This document shows, one piece after another, positions 35,467 through 46,735 of a stretch of DNA of 64,000 nt (positions are counted from its first letter, which is position 1; every line of letters begins with the position of its first letter). A model generated the notes under the pieces. It did not search any database. It was given only the letters and a program-made list of their open reading frames with translations, and was not told the DNA's origin. The translations under genes were made by a program, and so were the position numbers. Origin of the DNA: Tachypleus tridentatus (lineage: Eukaryota > Arthropoda > Merostomata > Xiphosura > Limulidae); NCBI RefSeq assembly GCF_004210375.1, contig NW_027467782.1, forward strand, positions 22,671,276 through 22,735,275. Direction: 5' to 3'.

Positions 35467-36002
35467 TTGGTAAAAGAATATGTGATGGGCTCTGTACAAC
35501 GACTACCTTCTGTCTTTTCAACAGATTAAAATCACTTACCTGATATATATAAACAAAAGCAGTTGTTCACCTCACGTGGAGAAAGGTCAGGAAAAACTGA
35601 AGATATGAGAAAAGTATTCAGGATTGGCTTTGCTTAGAATCCTAATTATTGTGTTCAAAGTTATCAAAACATTGCTGTAGTATAGTGTAATGCATAATTA
35701 GTAATTATGTAATAACCGGTTCTATCAAGTAGAAATGTTCATTATTATAGTATACTGTGCTATTAAATCGAAATGTTGTGTATTTTGCTTCAGTACTGCA
35801 CCCAAAGTAATAAAAAGGCTTTTTTTAAATAACAGAATCGAGGAAAAGTAGTAGTAGTATCATCTACTGACAATTCTCGACACATCATTCTTGTTCTAAA
35901 AGTGGGATCTGACTGTCACTCTTATAACACACACACGGTACAAAAGCGTATAATGCGATTTATGATAACTTTGCGTGACTCAAAAGTCTCCGGTTTAACA
36001 GT

Positions 36003-36145
36003 TAGGCAAATTAACAACAAGGCCACTCTCGGCCATATGTAAAGTACTAAGGGCACATTAACCACAAAGCCACTCTCGGCCATATGTAAAGTACTAAGGG
36101 CACATTAACCACAAGGCCACTCTCGGCCACATGTAAAATACTATC
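36003..36145. repeat. 47-bp tandem repeat, three units
   Basis: GGCCACTCTCGGCCATATGT and the variant with AGCC recur every 47 bp. It lies in the region where copy 2 lacks exons 4 and 5. Confidence 0.85.
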
Positions 36146-36269
36146 AAATTAAATTGTTCTTAATTTAATTCAGTGTCCCCCAGTGTCTGTATGCTTATAA
36201 CAGTTAATCCTAAACAAATGAGTAATTAAAACAGTTGACTAGAATCAGAGAAATACATTTAACATAATT

Positions 36270-36405
36270 ACCGCACGATTCCCAAGGCAGTTGTGTCGTC
36301 ATTGAGAACACGAAGTAGAATAAAGTCCAAGCTATTGTCACCACGTGGTGGATATTATAGAGACAAACGATGGTCATTGAAGCAAAGCCAATTCCTACTG
36401 AAAGT
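36270..36405 (-). pseudogene. SLC6 copy 2 exon 3, truncated
   Basis: The TM3 part is preserved up to LPWESCGN. Similarity to copy 1 then stops, and the second half of the extracellular loop, including the second cysteine and the NIT sites, is absent. The break falls at a GGTAAT that looks like a donor by chance. Exons 4 and 5 are not found between here and exon 6. The upper limit (about 36405) is taken from the alignment with copy 1. Confidence 0.8.
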
Positions 36406-36517
36406 ATAGATTACATAACATAAGAACTGTTGACATATTTGAGACACAAGTATGAGTTATATATATCCGGAAAAGGTGAAAAATACTAAGGCACTAGAAG
36501 TAAACAACAATAGCTAC

Positions 36518-36649
36518 CTTTAAAGATAGGAATCAAATTCCAGACCCCGATACCACCAACGCTGAGGTACTGACCAATGGCCACTTCCAGGAAGAATAGA
36601 GTAACAGCACACAAGACTAAACAGATGAGATAGGGAAACAAAAATGCCC
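36518..36649 (-). pseudogene. SLC6 copy 2 exon 2 (TM1 end and TM2)
   Basis: This 132-bp exon has the same borders as exon 2 of copy 1. It reads [20 protein letters not shown] and [20 protein letters not shown]. The reading frame is open and the splice signals are intact, so this exon is well preserved although the gene around it is broken. Confidence 0.87.
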
Positions 36650-36755
36650 CTAAATAACAAACAACAACATGTAATCCATCAGAACCATCGATTTAACATT
36701 TAGTAAGGTAAAGGTTTCATGTATATTATGTTGGATTAAACCACAAGACACATAC

Positions 36756-36977
36756 CTCCACCATTTTCATAACACAAGTATGGAAATCGCCATACGTTGC
36801 CAAGACTGACAGCGTAGCTTATGCAGCTGAAAATAAAGCCCAGTTTTCCTACCCATTCCCCACGTTCTGGTTCGTTCTTTTTATCTGACTTTCTTACCGA
36901 CTGGTCATCAGGTGTTGTGATATTTTCACCCCTTTTTCTACACTGACGATTTCTGATTTTTCATTTTTGGGAGCCAT
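36756..36977 (-). pseudogene. SLC6 copy 2 exon 1 (N-terminus and TM1), frameshifted
   Basis: An ATG at 36977-36975 opens [18 protein letters not shown], close to copy 1. The frame is then lost before [20 protein letters not shown] and the TM1 block [20 protein letters not shown]. No in-frame Met lies between the shift and TM1. Two substitutions touch conserved sites: Gly to Ser in AVGLGN, and Asp to Gly in KLDF. The GTATGT donor is kept. Confidence 0.85.
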
Positions 36978-38038
36978 TTCTTGAATAAAGTCACAAATTT
37001 TCTACATTTTAATAAAAATTGAAACTGTAAAAAAACAAGAACATAATAATGTATTGTATTTACTACAAAAAATATTACATGAAGATAAACGTAATTATTA
37101 TAAGAAATAATTATTTAATAGGTTTCATTTGTATTGTCGTTAGTACTTAAGAATGCTAACATAGTATTGGTGATATTAAATATGTGTATATATATCATCA
37201 GAGAAATTACGTACAACTATACTGATGGAGGCGTTACTTAATATCATAAGAGGTATCTATGTTTTATCAGAAATATTACTTATGCAGAATTTTATATTAT
37301 TATAAATATACGTAACTAATGCCAATAATAATGCAATAATTCACAGCCGTCGGCCAAGATACACCATTGATATACATTGTGTAATATTTATCAAAACATA
37401 AAAATATCAAAAAATCACGAAAAATGTGTGACGTAACTAAAACTAACATTTAGCCTAATAGATAACACTAAATTAACACCCTTTGGTATTTGCTACCCTA
37501 CTCTGCATGGCAATTATAAGCGGTATACTTCCAAGATGTTTAACGTACGCTAATAGGTCGTACTGGCTTTGTCGCACCAATTAGTATTGACACAGTCACT
37601 GTGGTCAGCCACAGCTGTATCTTACGTAAATGACATCTTCTGTCACTGCGTTTTTAAAATTGCAGTAATTATATATTTGTAATTGATGAGATTCAAACAC
37701 TTGTAAACTGAACACTATTTTTAATGATTCACTGAAGACTAGTTTATCTCTGGTAAATGCGTTACTGCTGTATATACCTCTATATCAGCAGATATAGGGA
37801 AGTCGGTTTTTTAAATTGATAATGATCAAATTTTTATTTCCTTTCATAGTGAGGTGTCGAAACAGAGGCATGGGTAGAAATAGGCACGTTTTCAGATTCT
37901 ATTTGACCGTGCCCGTAATTCCTAGTTGGCGTCTTGAAAAATAAAAATTGAAAATCATGATCAACAAATTGAAATGTCAAAAATTTCTGAAGATACATAT
38001 GGGTCCGTTCTAGAAATCTTCTAGACACCTAGTGATAC
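36978..38038. other. 5' flank of SLC6 copy 2
   Basis: No upstream exon is evident. A 64-residue frame on the minus strand (37834-38028) has no family features. Confidence 0.45.
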
Positions 38039-38312
38039 CTGTCCAGTCTATCCATTAGTTAGTCTGATTAGTTAATATAAATGTCACAACCTAATTCATT
38101 ATTGAGTCTGATCAGTTAATATAATAGTCCCATCCTATCTATTAGGGTCTGATTGATCAATATAATGACACAAACCTATCCAATTGTGAGTCTGATCAGT
38201 TAACATAATAGTCCTGATCTATTACTGAGTAATTAGTTACCATAACAGTCCTGATGTATTGCTAAGTATTTCTAATCAGTTAACATAATAGTTCTGATCT
38301 ATCCCTAAATCA
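38039..38312. repeat. Degenerate tandem repeat of about 50 bp
   Basis: Five or six diverged units share GTCTGATCAGTTAATATAAT and TCCTATCTATTA-like blocks. Confidence 0.75.
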
Positions 38313-38938
38313 GCGGGAGCTTCACGCAATTGTACAGATTGCGTAATGTTGTCAAATATGCATATCATTTAGTAGATGGCGCGACCTGTAATACTAATCT
38401 TATTAGAATCGACGTGTTTTGTAACATCATGAAAATATGAAAGTTGTATGTTCATATTGTATGTTACGTCAGTTAAATGGCGCAAATAACCTGGTTATTT
38501 TATGATGAAACAGAAGTCTTATAAATGTATGGAAAATAAACAAGTACTTCGTAAGAAAGACCAAAGGTGGTGAGGTAAGAAAGAAACCTGCGAAGTACAA
38601 ACTAACGATATCAAATCAGAGATCTAACTTGGAATGAATTCATAAAATACAAACGACTTTTGTATACTCTCGTGATATTATACCTCAGTGTCATATTCTT
38701 GTAATTAAACATTAGTGAACAATATTTGTATGTGAAATGATTGGTAAAACCGCAAACGTATTTCTAATTTTGAACAACTTTTTTATGCTGTGTTATGATT
38801 ATGTTTAGAATTTTGAGAATAACTAGAGAGGTTGATACTTTATTTTAACAATAAAGGGGTGGTAGTTAGTGTTTATAAGGGTGAATCCAATTCTTAATGT
38901 ATTAGTTCAAGCGCCGATATTTGAAAGTGTAAGAGCTT

Positions 38939-39201
38939 TGTTTGTTTGTTTTGTTTTTGAATTTCGCACAAAGCTATTAGAGGGCTATCTGTGCTAGCCG
39001 TCCCTAATTTAGCAGTGTAAGACTAGAGGGAAGGCAGCTAGTCATCACCACCCACCGCCAACTCTTGGGCTACTCTTTTACCAACAAATAGTGGGATTGA
39101 CCGTCACATTATAACGCCCCCACAGCTGAAATGGCGAGCATGTTTGGCGCGACCTTCAGATTACGAGTCGCACGCCTTAACACGCTTGGCCATGCCGGGC
39201 C
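38939..39201 (-). repeat. SINE family A
   Basis: Near-consensus copy with a deletion of about 15 bases in the B-box region: GGCGCGACC joins directly to TTCAGATTACGAGTCG. Confidence 0.93.
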
Positions 39202-40235
39202 GTATAAGAGCAATGCTAACTTCTAACATATCACTGGATACATGTGACTTACTTTTGATAACGGTAAAGGTAACTCATAAATGAAAAGCTACGTTTAGGG
39301 TCGATAAAGATAAATCTGAATTTAAACGTAATGACGAGGCTAGCGAATTTTTGTAGTTAATCTGATCCTTGATGAAGACTTGGAGAAAACTGATATTTAG
39401 TGTTGATAGTGGTTAGATTGGTTTGTAACATACTAAGAGGTTGAGTTTGAAGGTTTATAAAGGAGGGAACTCATTTTTAATTTGTATAAGATGTCGTTTA
39501 ACAATTTTACTAAGAGATAAGATGTTTCTTTAGGTGTTGATGGTACAACTAGAAGCTTTAGAAACTGAGACACTTAAAACAAAAACATACAGAATACTAG
39601 TAAAGAATTCAGGTTTCATAGTGAAGACGTAAGACATCCTTTTTACTGTTTTGAGCTACAGCACACGAACGATATTCACGTCACAAAAGTTCTCATGCCA
39701 CGTGTGGCATTGAACTTTTCTTTCACGTGGAAACAGACTCAGCTAGTTCACAATTTACTGTACACATATGTGAAATCAGATAGACCGACGGATAACGCTG
39801 AGGAAGGTCTAAGAAAGCGTTTTAAGCCAAATAGTTAACTTTTATGCTCGAGGTAAACCGTCTGACGGTGGAAACAATAAACAAAAACAAACAAGTACAC
39901 GAGAAGAGTTCAAGATAGAACTAAACATCGACCAACTGCTCGAAGCAACACAAATTGTTTGAACTCAACAATAATACTGTGAGCGAAACTAACAGCGAAT
40001 CATTCAGATAACTATTAGCGCCTTCTAGTGATAAAGTCCGATTTTCTGTAAGTATTTATCTATGCACATTTCGAGAAGTTGCATTTATAATGGTTACTTT
40101 ATATAACTGCTTTAAGGTATTCACGTACTTCGACAGAGTACAGTGCGATAATAATTATAAAAACTATGACAGTCCGTCTATGTCAATAAAAGATTTTTTT
40201 TTACTTTGTTATAAATTGGTCTTTTACAATACAGG
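39202..40235. other. DNA without recognised features
   Basis: Short chance frames only. Confidence 0.45.
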
Positions 40236-40362
40236 AGTGTGTATGTGTTTTCCTATAGCAAAGCTACATCGTGCTATCTGCTGTGTCCACCTAGTGGAAT
40301 CGAACCTCTTATTTTAGCGTTGTAAGTCTAAAGACTTACTGCTGTCCCAGATGGGGGATTAT
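40236..40362 (-). repeat. SINE family C
   Basis: GTGTGTATGTGTTTTCCTAT tail, AGCAAAGCTACATCGTGCTA, then GTGGAATCGAACCTC and a head with GACTTACTGCTGTCCCA. Confidence 0.82.
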
Positions 40363-40475
40363 ACATACATTATTCAGATACAAATGTAAGATAGATACAA
40401 AATTAAAATGTTTATTTTGTAGTAGAATGAACCATCCTCACACTTAGAGTTGAAAGTCAAGAATGGACATCACTC

Positions 40476-40800
40476 TTATTAATATTTAACAATTCATTGC
40501 GTAAACAGTGTACTGTATGTTAAGTAATTGTGTGCAACATACTGTAAGCCTTATTAGTATCAAATAATACATGATGTTAAAAGTGTATTATGCGTGAATT
40601 ATTCTTGTCAAAGTATAAACCTTATTCATATCTAATAATACACGGTGTTAACAATGTGCTGTGTTAAGTAATCTTGTAAAAAATACTATAAACCTAGTAA
40701 TATTTAATAATACATCGTGTTAACAGTGTGCTACGTGTTCACTATTCTTGTGAAACATGCTATAAATCTTTTTAATATATAGAAATAGATGCCGCTAAAA
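40476..40800. repeat. Degenerate tandem repeat of about 80 bp
   Basis: About four diverged units share AATAATACA(T/C)G(A/G)TGTTAA, AGTGT(A/G)CT and ATACTATAAACCT-like blocks. Confidence 0.7.
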
Positions 40801-41702
40801 ATGTGCTATCTAACCTATAAACAGAAATATTAAGTTATAAAAATACACGATTTAAATCTGTGATAGTTTATTAATTTTTAAGCAGTACTGTCAATGACGA
40901 AAGTATAAATTTGACTACAGAAGCTATGAATAAAACCAAACATGAAAGTCGTCAAGGGCAATATAAAGTACGCGTAAAAACGTTTAATCCAGTTTATTTT
41001 AGTAGAGTCAGACTGTACAGTTATTTCTGGTCAAATGCCAAGGACTGCTGGCCAAGATTAATTTATCGATTTTTTCCTTGGTACTCAGTGTCTTAAGGCC
41101 ATTGACTACAGAGTTTAATAGTTTCTTGTCTATGACAAAAACTCGTTTAATTCGCATGATTTTCATTAAAAAGTGATTTTAAAGAGCTTTGGAAAAATGC
41201 TTTTTGATTAAAAATTATTAGAGAAAGATAGTTAGAAATATTATATCCTAACGATATTAAGTAAGGAATAATGTTATTAATATCATAATTATATATCGTT
41301 ATCCTTGACCCTTCTCTTTCTGGGGCGAAGGTATTACAATCGGGTCCGTGTGTGTGTATCTGTATTTTTCTAAAACTAATAGAAAGATAAAACAAGCTGA
41401 CAAATCAGTTTGGGACAGCCCCTCTTAAATTTAATCACATAAAAATCAAGATCAAGATTCTGGATAACTTCGAAGTTTTTTTTTTTTTAATAATTGGAAG
41501 ATAGGATATTTTTGCAACTTGGGGTTAATAACTTTGTGAAGTGTGATCGAATTTGTATCAAATTTCATCAGTACATTATGGCTGAGAATCATCATCACAC
41601 TACAAGTGATGCATGATTACGGATTTTAGAAGGATTTTCTGAGTTTTCAAAATCCCGGAAAGGGATGGGGGAGTGCAATTTCTTTAATTGCTATTCTTTT
41701 AA

Positions 41703-41830
41703 TTTAGGCTCTACGCTAGTACAGCGGTATGTCTCCGGATTTACAACGCTAAAATCAGGTGTTCGTTTGCCGTCGGTGGGCTCAGCAGATCGCCCGATGT
41801 GATTTTGCTATAGGAAAACACACATTTTAA
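41703..41830 (+). repeat. SINE family C
   Basis: CTAGTACAGCGGTATGTCTC, CAGGTGTTCGTTTGCCGTCG and AGCAGATCGCCCGATGTGAT, then TTTGCTATAGGAAAACACAC. Confidence 0.8.
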
Positions 41831-41889
41831 TTTAGTTTACAAAAATACATTATAATATACCTTTAAATGTCTATAAATGCATTAGTTCT

Positions 41890-42012
41890 AACTGTTGTCT
41901 TTCCCCAAGTGACTCTGCGGTATGTCTGGTAGATTATAACGTAGAAAACCGAGGTTCGATATCCGCTTGGCCACTGTGTAGTTTTGTATGCTTAATAGCA
42001 AATAAATATAAT
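41890..42012 (+). repeat. SINE family B, diverged
   Basis: AAGTGACTCTGCGGTATGTC and CCGAGGTTCGATATCCGC are followed by GTGTAGTTTTGTATGCTTAA. The middle is shortened. Confidence 0.75.
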
Positions 42013-42487
42013 TACTTGTAGATTTAGAATTTAGCTATCTGCAGGTCGTTACATGTATCTCATGTGCGTCATGACACAGTTACCTAATTCCCTGCGATGT
42101 TTGTCCACATTTTTATTCTTTATCAAAGAGGTATTGCATCTGCTAAAGTAGACTTACGTCTGGGTATAAACAATCTATCAGGCGAACTTAGTAATATCCC
42201 TGTTGGAAACTTTCTTTGTAGAGACGTAATAAAGAGAAGTAAGCTATCTTACAGGGACTAAATCTTCAGAACACAAGTACTTAAAAACCGAAAATTGGAA
42301 TACGTGTGGAGCAACTTCCGAAATAATTTCTAAGAAAACCAATGTGATAAGTGGAATGGAAAAAAACAAATTTATTGTAGAATTAGAAGCACGTGATGAT
42401 ATTATACTTACAGCGATAATGATATGATCTGATATGCACGAGAACCTATGCATCACACTCTATTGATACTAAAGAACTGTTAATTTG

Positions 42488-42761
42488 TTTGTTTGTTTTG
42501 AATTTTGCGCAAAGCTACGCGAGGGCTATCTGTGCTAGCCGTTTCTAATTTAGCAGTGTAAGGCTAGAGGGAAAGCAACTAATCATCACCACCCACCGCT
42601 ATCTCTTGGGCTACTCTTTAACAATGAATAGTGGGATTGACCGTCACATTATGACATATCCGCAGCTGAAAGGGCAAGCATGTTTGATGTCGACCGAGAT
42701 TCGAACTCGTGACCCTCAGATTACGAGTCGAATGCCTTAACCATCTGGCTATGTCGGGCCG
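42488..42761 (-). repeat. SINE family A, left member of an inverted pair
   Basis: Full-length, diverged copy with the head ending GGCTATGTCGGGCC. A plus-oriented copy starts only 127 bp away, heads facing. Confidence 0.93.
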
Positions 42762-42887
42762 ACTAACGAATCAGAAGAGGTGAAAAATGTATCAATAGAA
42801 AAAACACGTATTATCAAACAAATCAAAATAATTATTTTTTATTCGAGGATGGTCACGTAAAAAAACAGTATTTAAGAATATTTTGGA

Positions 42888-43112
42888 TGTTCGCGCCCGC
42901 GTCGCGCTAAACATGCTCGCCCTCCCAACCGTGGGGGTGTATAATGTGACGGTCAATCCCACTATTCGTTGGTAAAAAAGTAGCCCAAGAGTTGGCGGTG
43001 GGTGGTGATGACTAGCTGCCTTCCCTCTAGTCTTACACTGCTAAATTAGGGACGGCTAGCACAGATAGCCCTCGAGTAGCTTTGTGCGAAATTCCAAAAA
43101 CAAACAAACAAA
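42888..43112 (+). repeat. SINE family A, right member of an inverted pair
   Basis: The body is near consensus from GCGTCGCGCTAAACATGCTC to the AAACAAACAAACAAAC tail. The first part of the tRNA head is missing. Confidence 0.93.
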
Positions 43113-43663
43113 CAGAATATTTTGGTATGTTTCGGACTATAAACAATTTAAAATTGTAAGTCACAGTTTGAAATTGCATATACTATGACAGTTTCCTTAG
43201 GATATCTATTCCTTGCTCATAAGGCAAATAAATGAATAGGAAAACAAAACTCGGTCATAATATCCCTACGTATTTAGAAGTTAATTAAGTTAATGGCCAT
43301 TTTGGCCAACTGACCACTGAACACAGATACATATATATATATACTAGCCACTGATGAATGTGTGTGTGTGTTTTAACATTCATCCCCCAGCGTATGTTAA
43401 CTGCAATTCGCCCGACAGTATACATGGTTTGTATCAAATACAACAGCCCTGAAACAGGACACACTTTTAAGTTCATATGAATTTTCGTTTAATAAGTTAA
43501 TATGAATAAACTTCTGTATACCAGAGACTATTATGTGTGTGTGTATATATATATTTATATATGTTTATGGCTTAAACATTTATGGTTATAATATATATAT
43601 AGTTGTTTATACAAAAGGCTGCATACATATGTTTTTGTCTATACCACAAACCTTTTGGTCTTT
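43113..43663. other. AT-rich DNA before the Penelope-like element
   Basis: It has TATATA and TGTGTG microsatellite stretches near 43328-43370 and 43532-43600. No genes. Confidence 0.5.
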
Positions 43664-44052
43664 ATATATGCAAAAACGGCTCGTTTGGGTTCAGAAAATA
43701 TTTTACATAAAAGAGCGAACAACATTTCGACCTCCTTCGGTCATCGTCAAGTTCACAAAGAAAGAGGTAACTGACCGGAAGCTGACCACATGTTTGGAAA
43801 GGGTTGTGTCACTGAGTGTCGGAATGTAGAGGGCGGTGTTAGATGTTTGAATATATAATTTTATTTATTTTATTATATTAATATAGGTATAAAGGCGTTC
43901 CTTTATATTGGTTTATTTTGGGTTTAAATTGTTGTATAAGTAAGGCTTCTTTAATTTTACGTTTGTTTATGTTTGTTTCTTTATTTAGTATTTGAGTGTT
44001 TTCTATGGTTATGTTGTGTTTATTTGACTTGCAGTGTTCGAAAACGTGTGAA
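43664..44052 (-). repeat. Inverted terminal copy of the Penelope-like element
   Basis: This is the reverse complement of 44515-44890 with a few per cent difference. It includes the antisense of the endonuclease C-terminus and the whole 3' untranslated region. The outer edge reads TATATGCAAAAACGGCTCGT. Confidence 0.9.
43717..43758 (-). ncRNA. Hammerhead-ribozyme-like motif, inverted copy
   Basis: The same fold is seen on the minus strand, with GAAA kept but TTGACGA in place of CTGACGA. The helix I halves GTGAAC and GTTCGC are both intact. Confidence 0.45.
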
Positions 44053-44817
44053 GGCGACTATTTATGCCGCCATAAAACTATGCTCACCAGATAAAATTAA
44101 CGACGAATTCGACAAAATAAAACAATACTTCATCAACATCAATAAGTTTCCTCCACAAACCGTAGAAAACATTATACGCACACACCTACACAGAAAGCAA
44201 AATCAACCAACTAAAGTAAATATATCTCACGAATCAAAAAATCACGAAACCATATACTGCTGTATACCATATGTTCCTGACATCAGCAAACAAATAACCA
44301 ACATTTGGCAAAAATTAGTAACAAAATATGACATTCCAGTTAATACCAAATTTATTCAAAAACCCGGCACAAAACTGAGGTCTATACTATGTAAAAACTA
44401 CACTGACAAACACCACACCAACATTATTTATAAAATACAATGTGATAACTGCCACGACTTCTATATTGGAGAAACAAGTAGAAAAATGGAAACCAGATTC
44501 AAAGAACATAAAAAAGTCACCTTCACACGTTTTCGAACACTGCAAGTCAAATAAACACAACATAACCATAGAAAACACTCAAATACTAAATAAAGAAACA
44601 AACATAAACAAACGTAAAATTAAAGAAGCCTTACTTATACAACAATTTAAACCCAAAATAAACCAATATAAAGGAACGCCTTTATACCTATATTAATATA
44701 ATAAAATAAATAAAATTATATATTCAAACATCTAATACCGCCCTCTACATTTCGACACACAGTTACACAACCTCTTTCAAACATGTGGTCAGCTTCCGGT
44801 CAGTTACCTCTTTCTTT

Positions 44818-44859
44818 GTGAACCTGACGATGACCGAAGAAGGTCGGAACGTTGTTCGC
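44818..44859 (+). ncRNA. Hammerhead-ribozyme-like motif in Penelope 3' region
   Basis: GTGAAC pairs with GTTCGC (helix I). The core CTGACGA follows, then GACC-GAAGAA-GGTC (helix II) and GGAACGTT before the predicted cut. ACGT can form a minimal palindromic helix III. The usual GAAA core reads GGAA here, so this copy is probably inactive. One extra U lies between the core and helix II. Penelope-like elements are known to carry hammerheads; the assignment here is my inference. Confidence 0.5.
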
Positions 44860-45289
44860 TCTTCTATGTAAAATATTTTTTCAACCCAAATGGGTTATAG
44901 ATTAGCAAAGGTTATCTGCTGCCATCTACCGGCAAATATGCAAATTTCCCGTGTTCACAACTTCATTCAGCTGTCTGTCACGTCACCCTAAGGATGAAGG
45001 TCGTTGTTTACGACATTGGTAACTACATTGACCATTTTCGTGTTCATTGATTCGTGTTCTCCTTGGTGTATTTAGTAAATCCCCAAACTAATATTGCTAT
45101 AATACCAATGTAATTCATTTTTTTACAAATAATAGTATGCTAAGGAAATTTATGATGCGTTTATGTTCAAATAAATTGTTAATGTTATTGATTATTAAAT
45201 AAATATAATTGTTACTGTACTTCATTCTGAGTTCTGTGACTTCAGTATCAGTTTGTAATATTTTTAGAAGTGTTCCTACTTTTTAATAG

Positions 45290-45550
45290 GGCCCGGCATG
45301 GCCAGGTGGTGGAGACACTCGACTCGTAATTCGAGGGGAGCGATTTCAAATCCCCTTCACACCAAACATGCTCGCCCTTTCAGACATGGGGGCGTTATAA
45401 TGTGACGGTTTATTCCACTATTCGTTGGTAAAATAGTTGGTGGTGGGTGGTGATGACTAGTTGACTTCCATTTAGTCTTACACTGCTAAATTAGGAACGG
45501 TTAGCGCAGATAGCTTTCATGTGGCTTTGCGCGAAATTAAAAAAAAAACT
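45290..45550 (+). repeat. SINE family A
   Basis: The head GGCCCGGCATGGCCAGGTGG is complete. A B-box-like GATTTCAAATCCCC is changed from GGTTCGAATCC. The body is diverged. Confidence 0.92.
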
Positions 45551-45814
45551 ACTTTTTGATTTATACCTCAAATTGATGTGATAGAAAAGTTTGTAGTCTG
45601 AAGAATAAAACCATACATGCGATAAACTCCAACATTTGCTATTAAAAACTAACTTAGAATAAACCTGAATCTAGTTTCAAACTATTCTAACTAAACGCTT
45701 CATAACTCGTGCATTCTATGAAACTTATTACTTCTTACGAAGGTTGGTAACATTATTCTGCCTTTCATTATTTTCTTCTCTTATAATAGCTTTTATACTC
45801 AGCGATATAATATT

Positions 45815-45895
45815 TACAAATCAGGGGTTCGATTCCCCTTGGTAGACTCAGCAGATAGCCCGATGTGGCTTTGCTATAAGGTAACACACACACAA
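45815..45895 (+). repeat. SINE family C, 3' part
   Basis: GGGGTTCGATTCCCCTTGGT (B-box side), AGCAGATAGCCCGATGTGGC and an ACACACACA tail. Confidence 0.82.
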
Positions 45896-46252
45896 TATTT
45901 ACAAAAGAGCGAACAAGAAGTAAATATTATATTAAATGTAACATCAGAAAAATAAGGAAAAGATTAAAATATGATAGTGCAAACAAGAATCTGCATAATG
46001 TTATTCATATTTAAAACAACTATAGACGAAAATAAGTTAAGTATCTGGTTAATCTTAAATCTTAATTAGAAATTAATAAAAGTGCCTTAGGCATCGGTTC
46101 ACTTTACTTACCGTGATGTTATGGTTTTGAAATACTTCTCTTTCGCTGTTTTTTATATATAGATGTGGTATAAATATTTAAATACGCCAGCTTATAACCC
46201 TATGAAATATGTTTCGTAGATAACTTGGTTAGCTAGCTCAACTTAGACAAGG

Positions 46253-46471
46253 ACCCGGCATGGCCAGGTGGCTAAGGCACTCGACTCGTATTCCGAAGGT
46301 CGCAGGTTTGAGTCCCCATCACATCTAACATGCTCGCCATTTTCAGCCGTGGGGGTGTTATATTGTGACGGTCAATCTCACTATTCGTTAGTAAAAGAGT
46401 AACCCAAGAGTTGGCAGTGGGTGGTAATGACTAGCTGCCTTCTTTCTACTCTTACACTACTAAATTGGGAG
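46253..46471 (+). repeat. SINE family A, interrupted by a second copy
   Basis: The head GACCCGGCATGGCCAGGTGG and body run to CTAAATTGGGAG, where a new SINE head begins without a tail between them. Confidence 0.9.
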
Positions 46472-46735
46472 GGCCTGGCATGGCCTAGCGCGTAAGGCGT
46501 GCGACTCGTAATCCGAGGGTCGCGGGGTCGCGCCAAAACATGCTCGCCCTCCCAGCCGTGGGGGCGCTATAAAGTGACGGTCAATCCCATTATTCGTTGG
46601 TAAAAGAGTAGCCCAAGAGTTGGCGGTGGGTGGTGATGACTAGCTGCCTTCCCTGTAGTCTTACACTGGTAAATTATGGACGGCTAGCACAGATAGCCCT
46701 CGAGTAGCTTTGTGCGAAATTCCAAAACAAACTAG
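46472..46735 (+). repeat. SINE family A, tandem to the previous copy
   Basis: It starts GGCCTGGCATGGCCTAGCGC. Part of the B box is deleted (GGTCGCGGGGTCGCGCC). The body and tail are near consensus, so this is the younger of the two abutting copies. Confidence 0.92.

Larger units (their letters stand above)
32046..36977 (-). pseudogene. SLC6 copy 2, tandem duplicate, decayed
   Basis: This is a second, 5'-ward copy of the transporter block in the same orientation, with strong similarity to copy 1 in exons and introns. Exons 1, 2, part of 3, 6, 7, 8 and 9 are recognisable. The distal part of exon 3 and exons 4 and 5 (TM4-5) are missing. There is also a frameshift in the N-terminus, a lost acceptor at exon 7 and a lost donor at exon 8. 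The shared introns include the 41-bp minisatellite, so the repeat is older than the duplication. It cannot encode a 12-TM transporter. Confidence 0.88.
43664..44890 (+). mobile_element. Penelope-like retroelement with inverted termini
   Basis: The middle encodes the C-terminus of a Penelope-like protein: LRSILCKNYTDKHHTNIIYK and then a GIY-YIG endonuclease with CDNC, FYIGETSRKMETRFKEH and KIKEALLIQQFKPKIN (about 44000-44696). One frame change lies near 44515. The last 375 bp (44515-44890) recur as an inverted copy at the other end (43664-44052). Terminal repeats in odd orientation are typical of Penelope elements. The reverse transcriptase core is missing, so this is a 5'-truncated unit. Confidence 0.88.

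Noticed and set aside
45290-45365. tRNA-like segment with A-box and B-box-like motifs.
   Set aside because: It is the head of a SINE followed by the SINE body, as in many copies here, and the B box is altered. No free-standing tRNA gene was found in the window.
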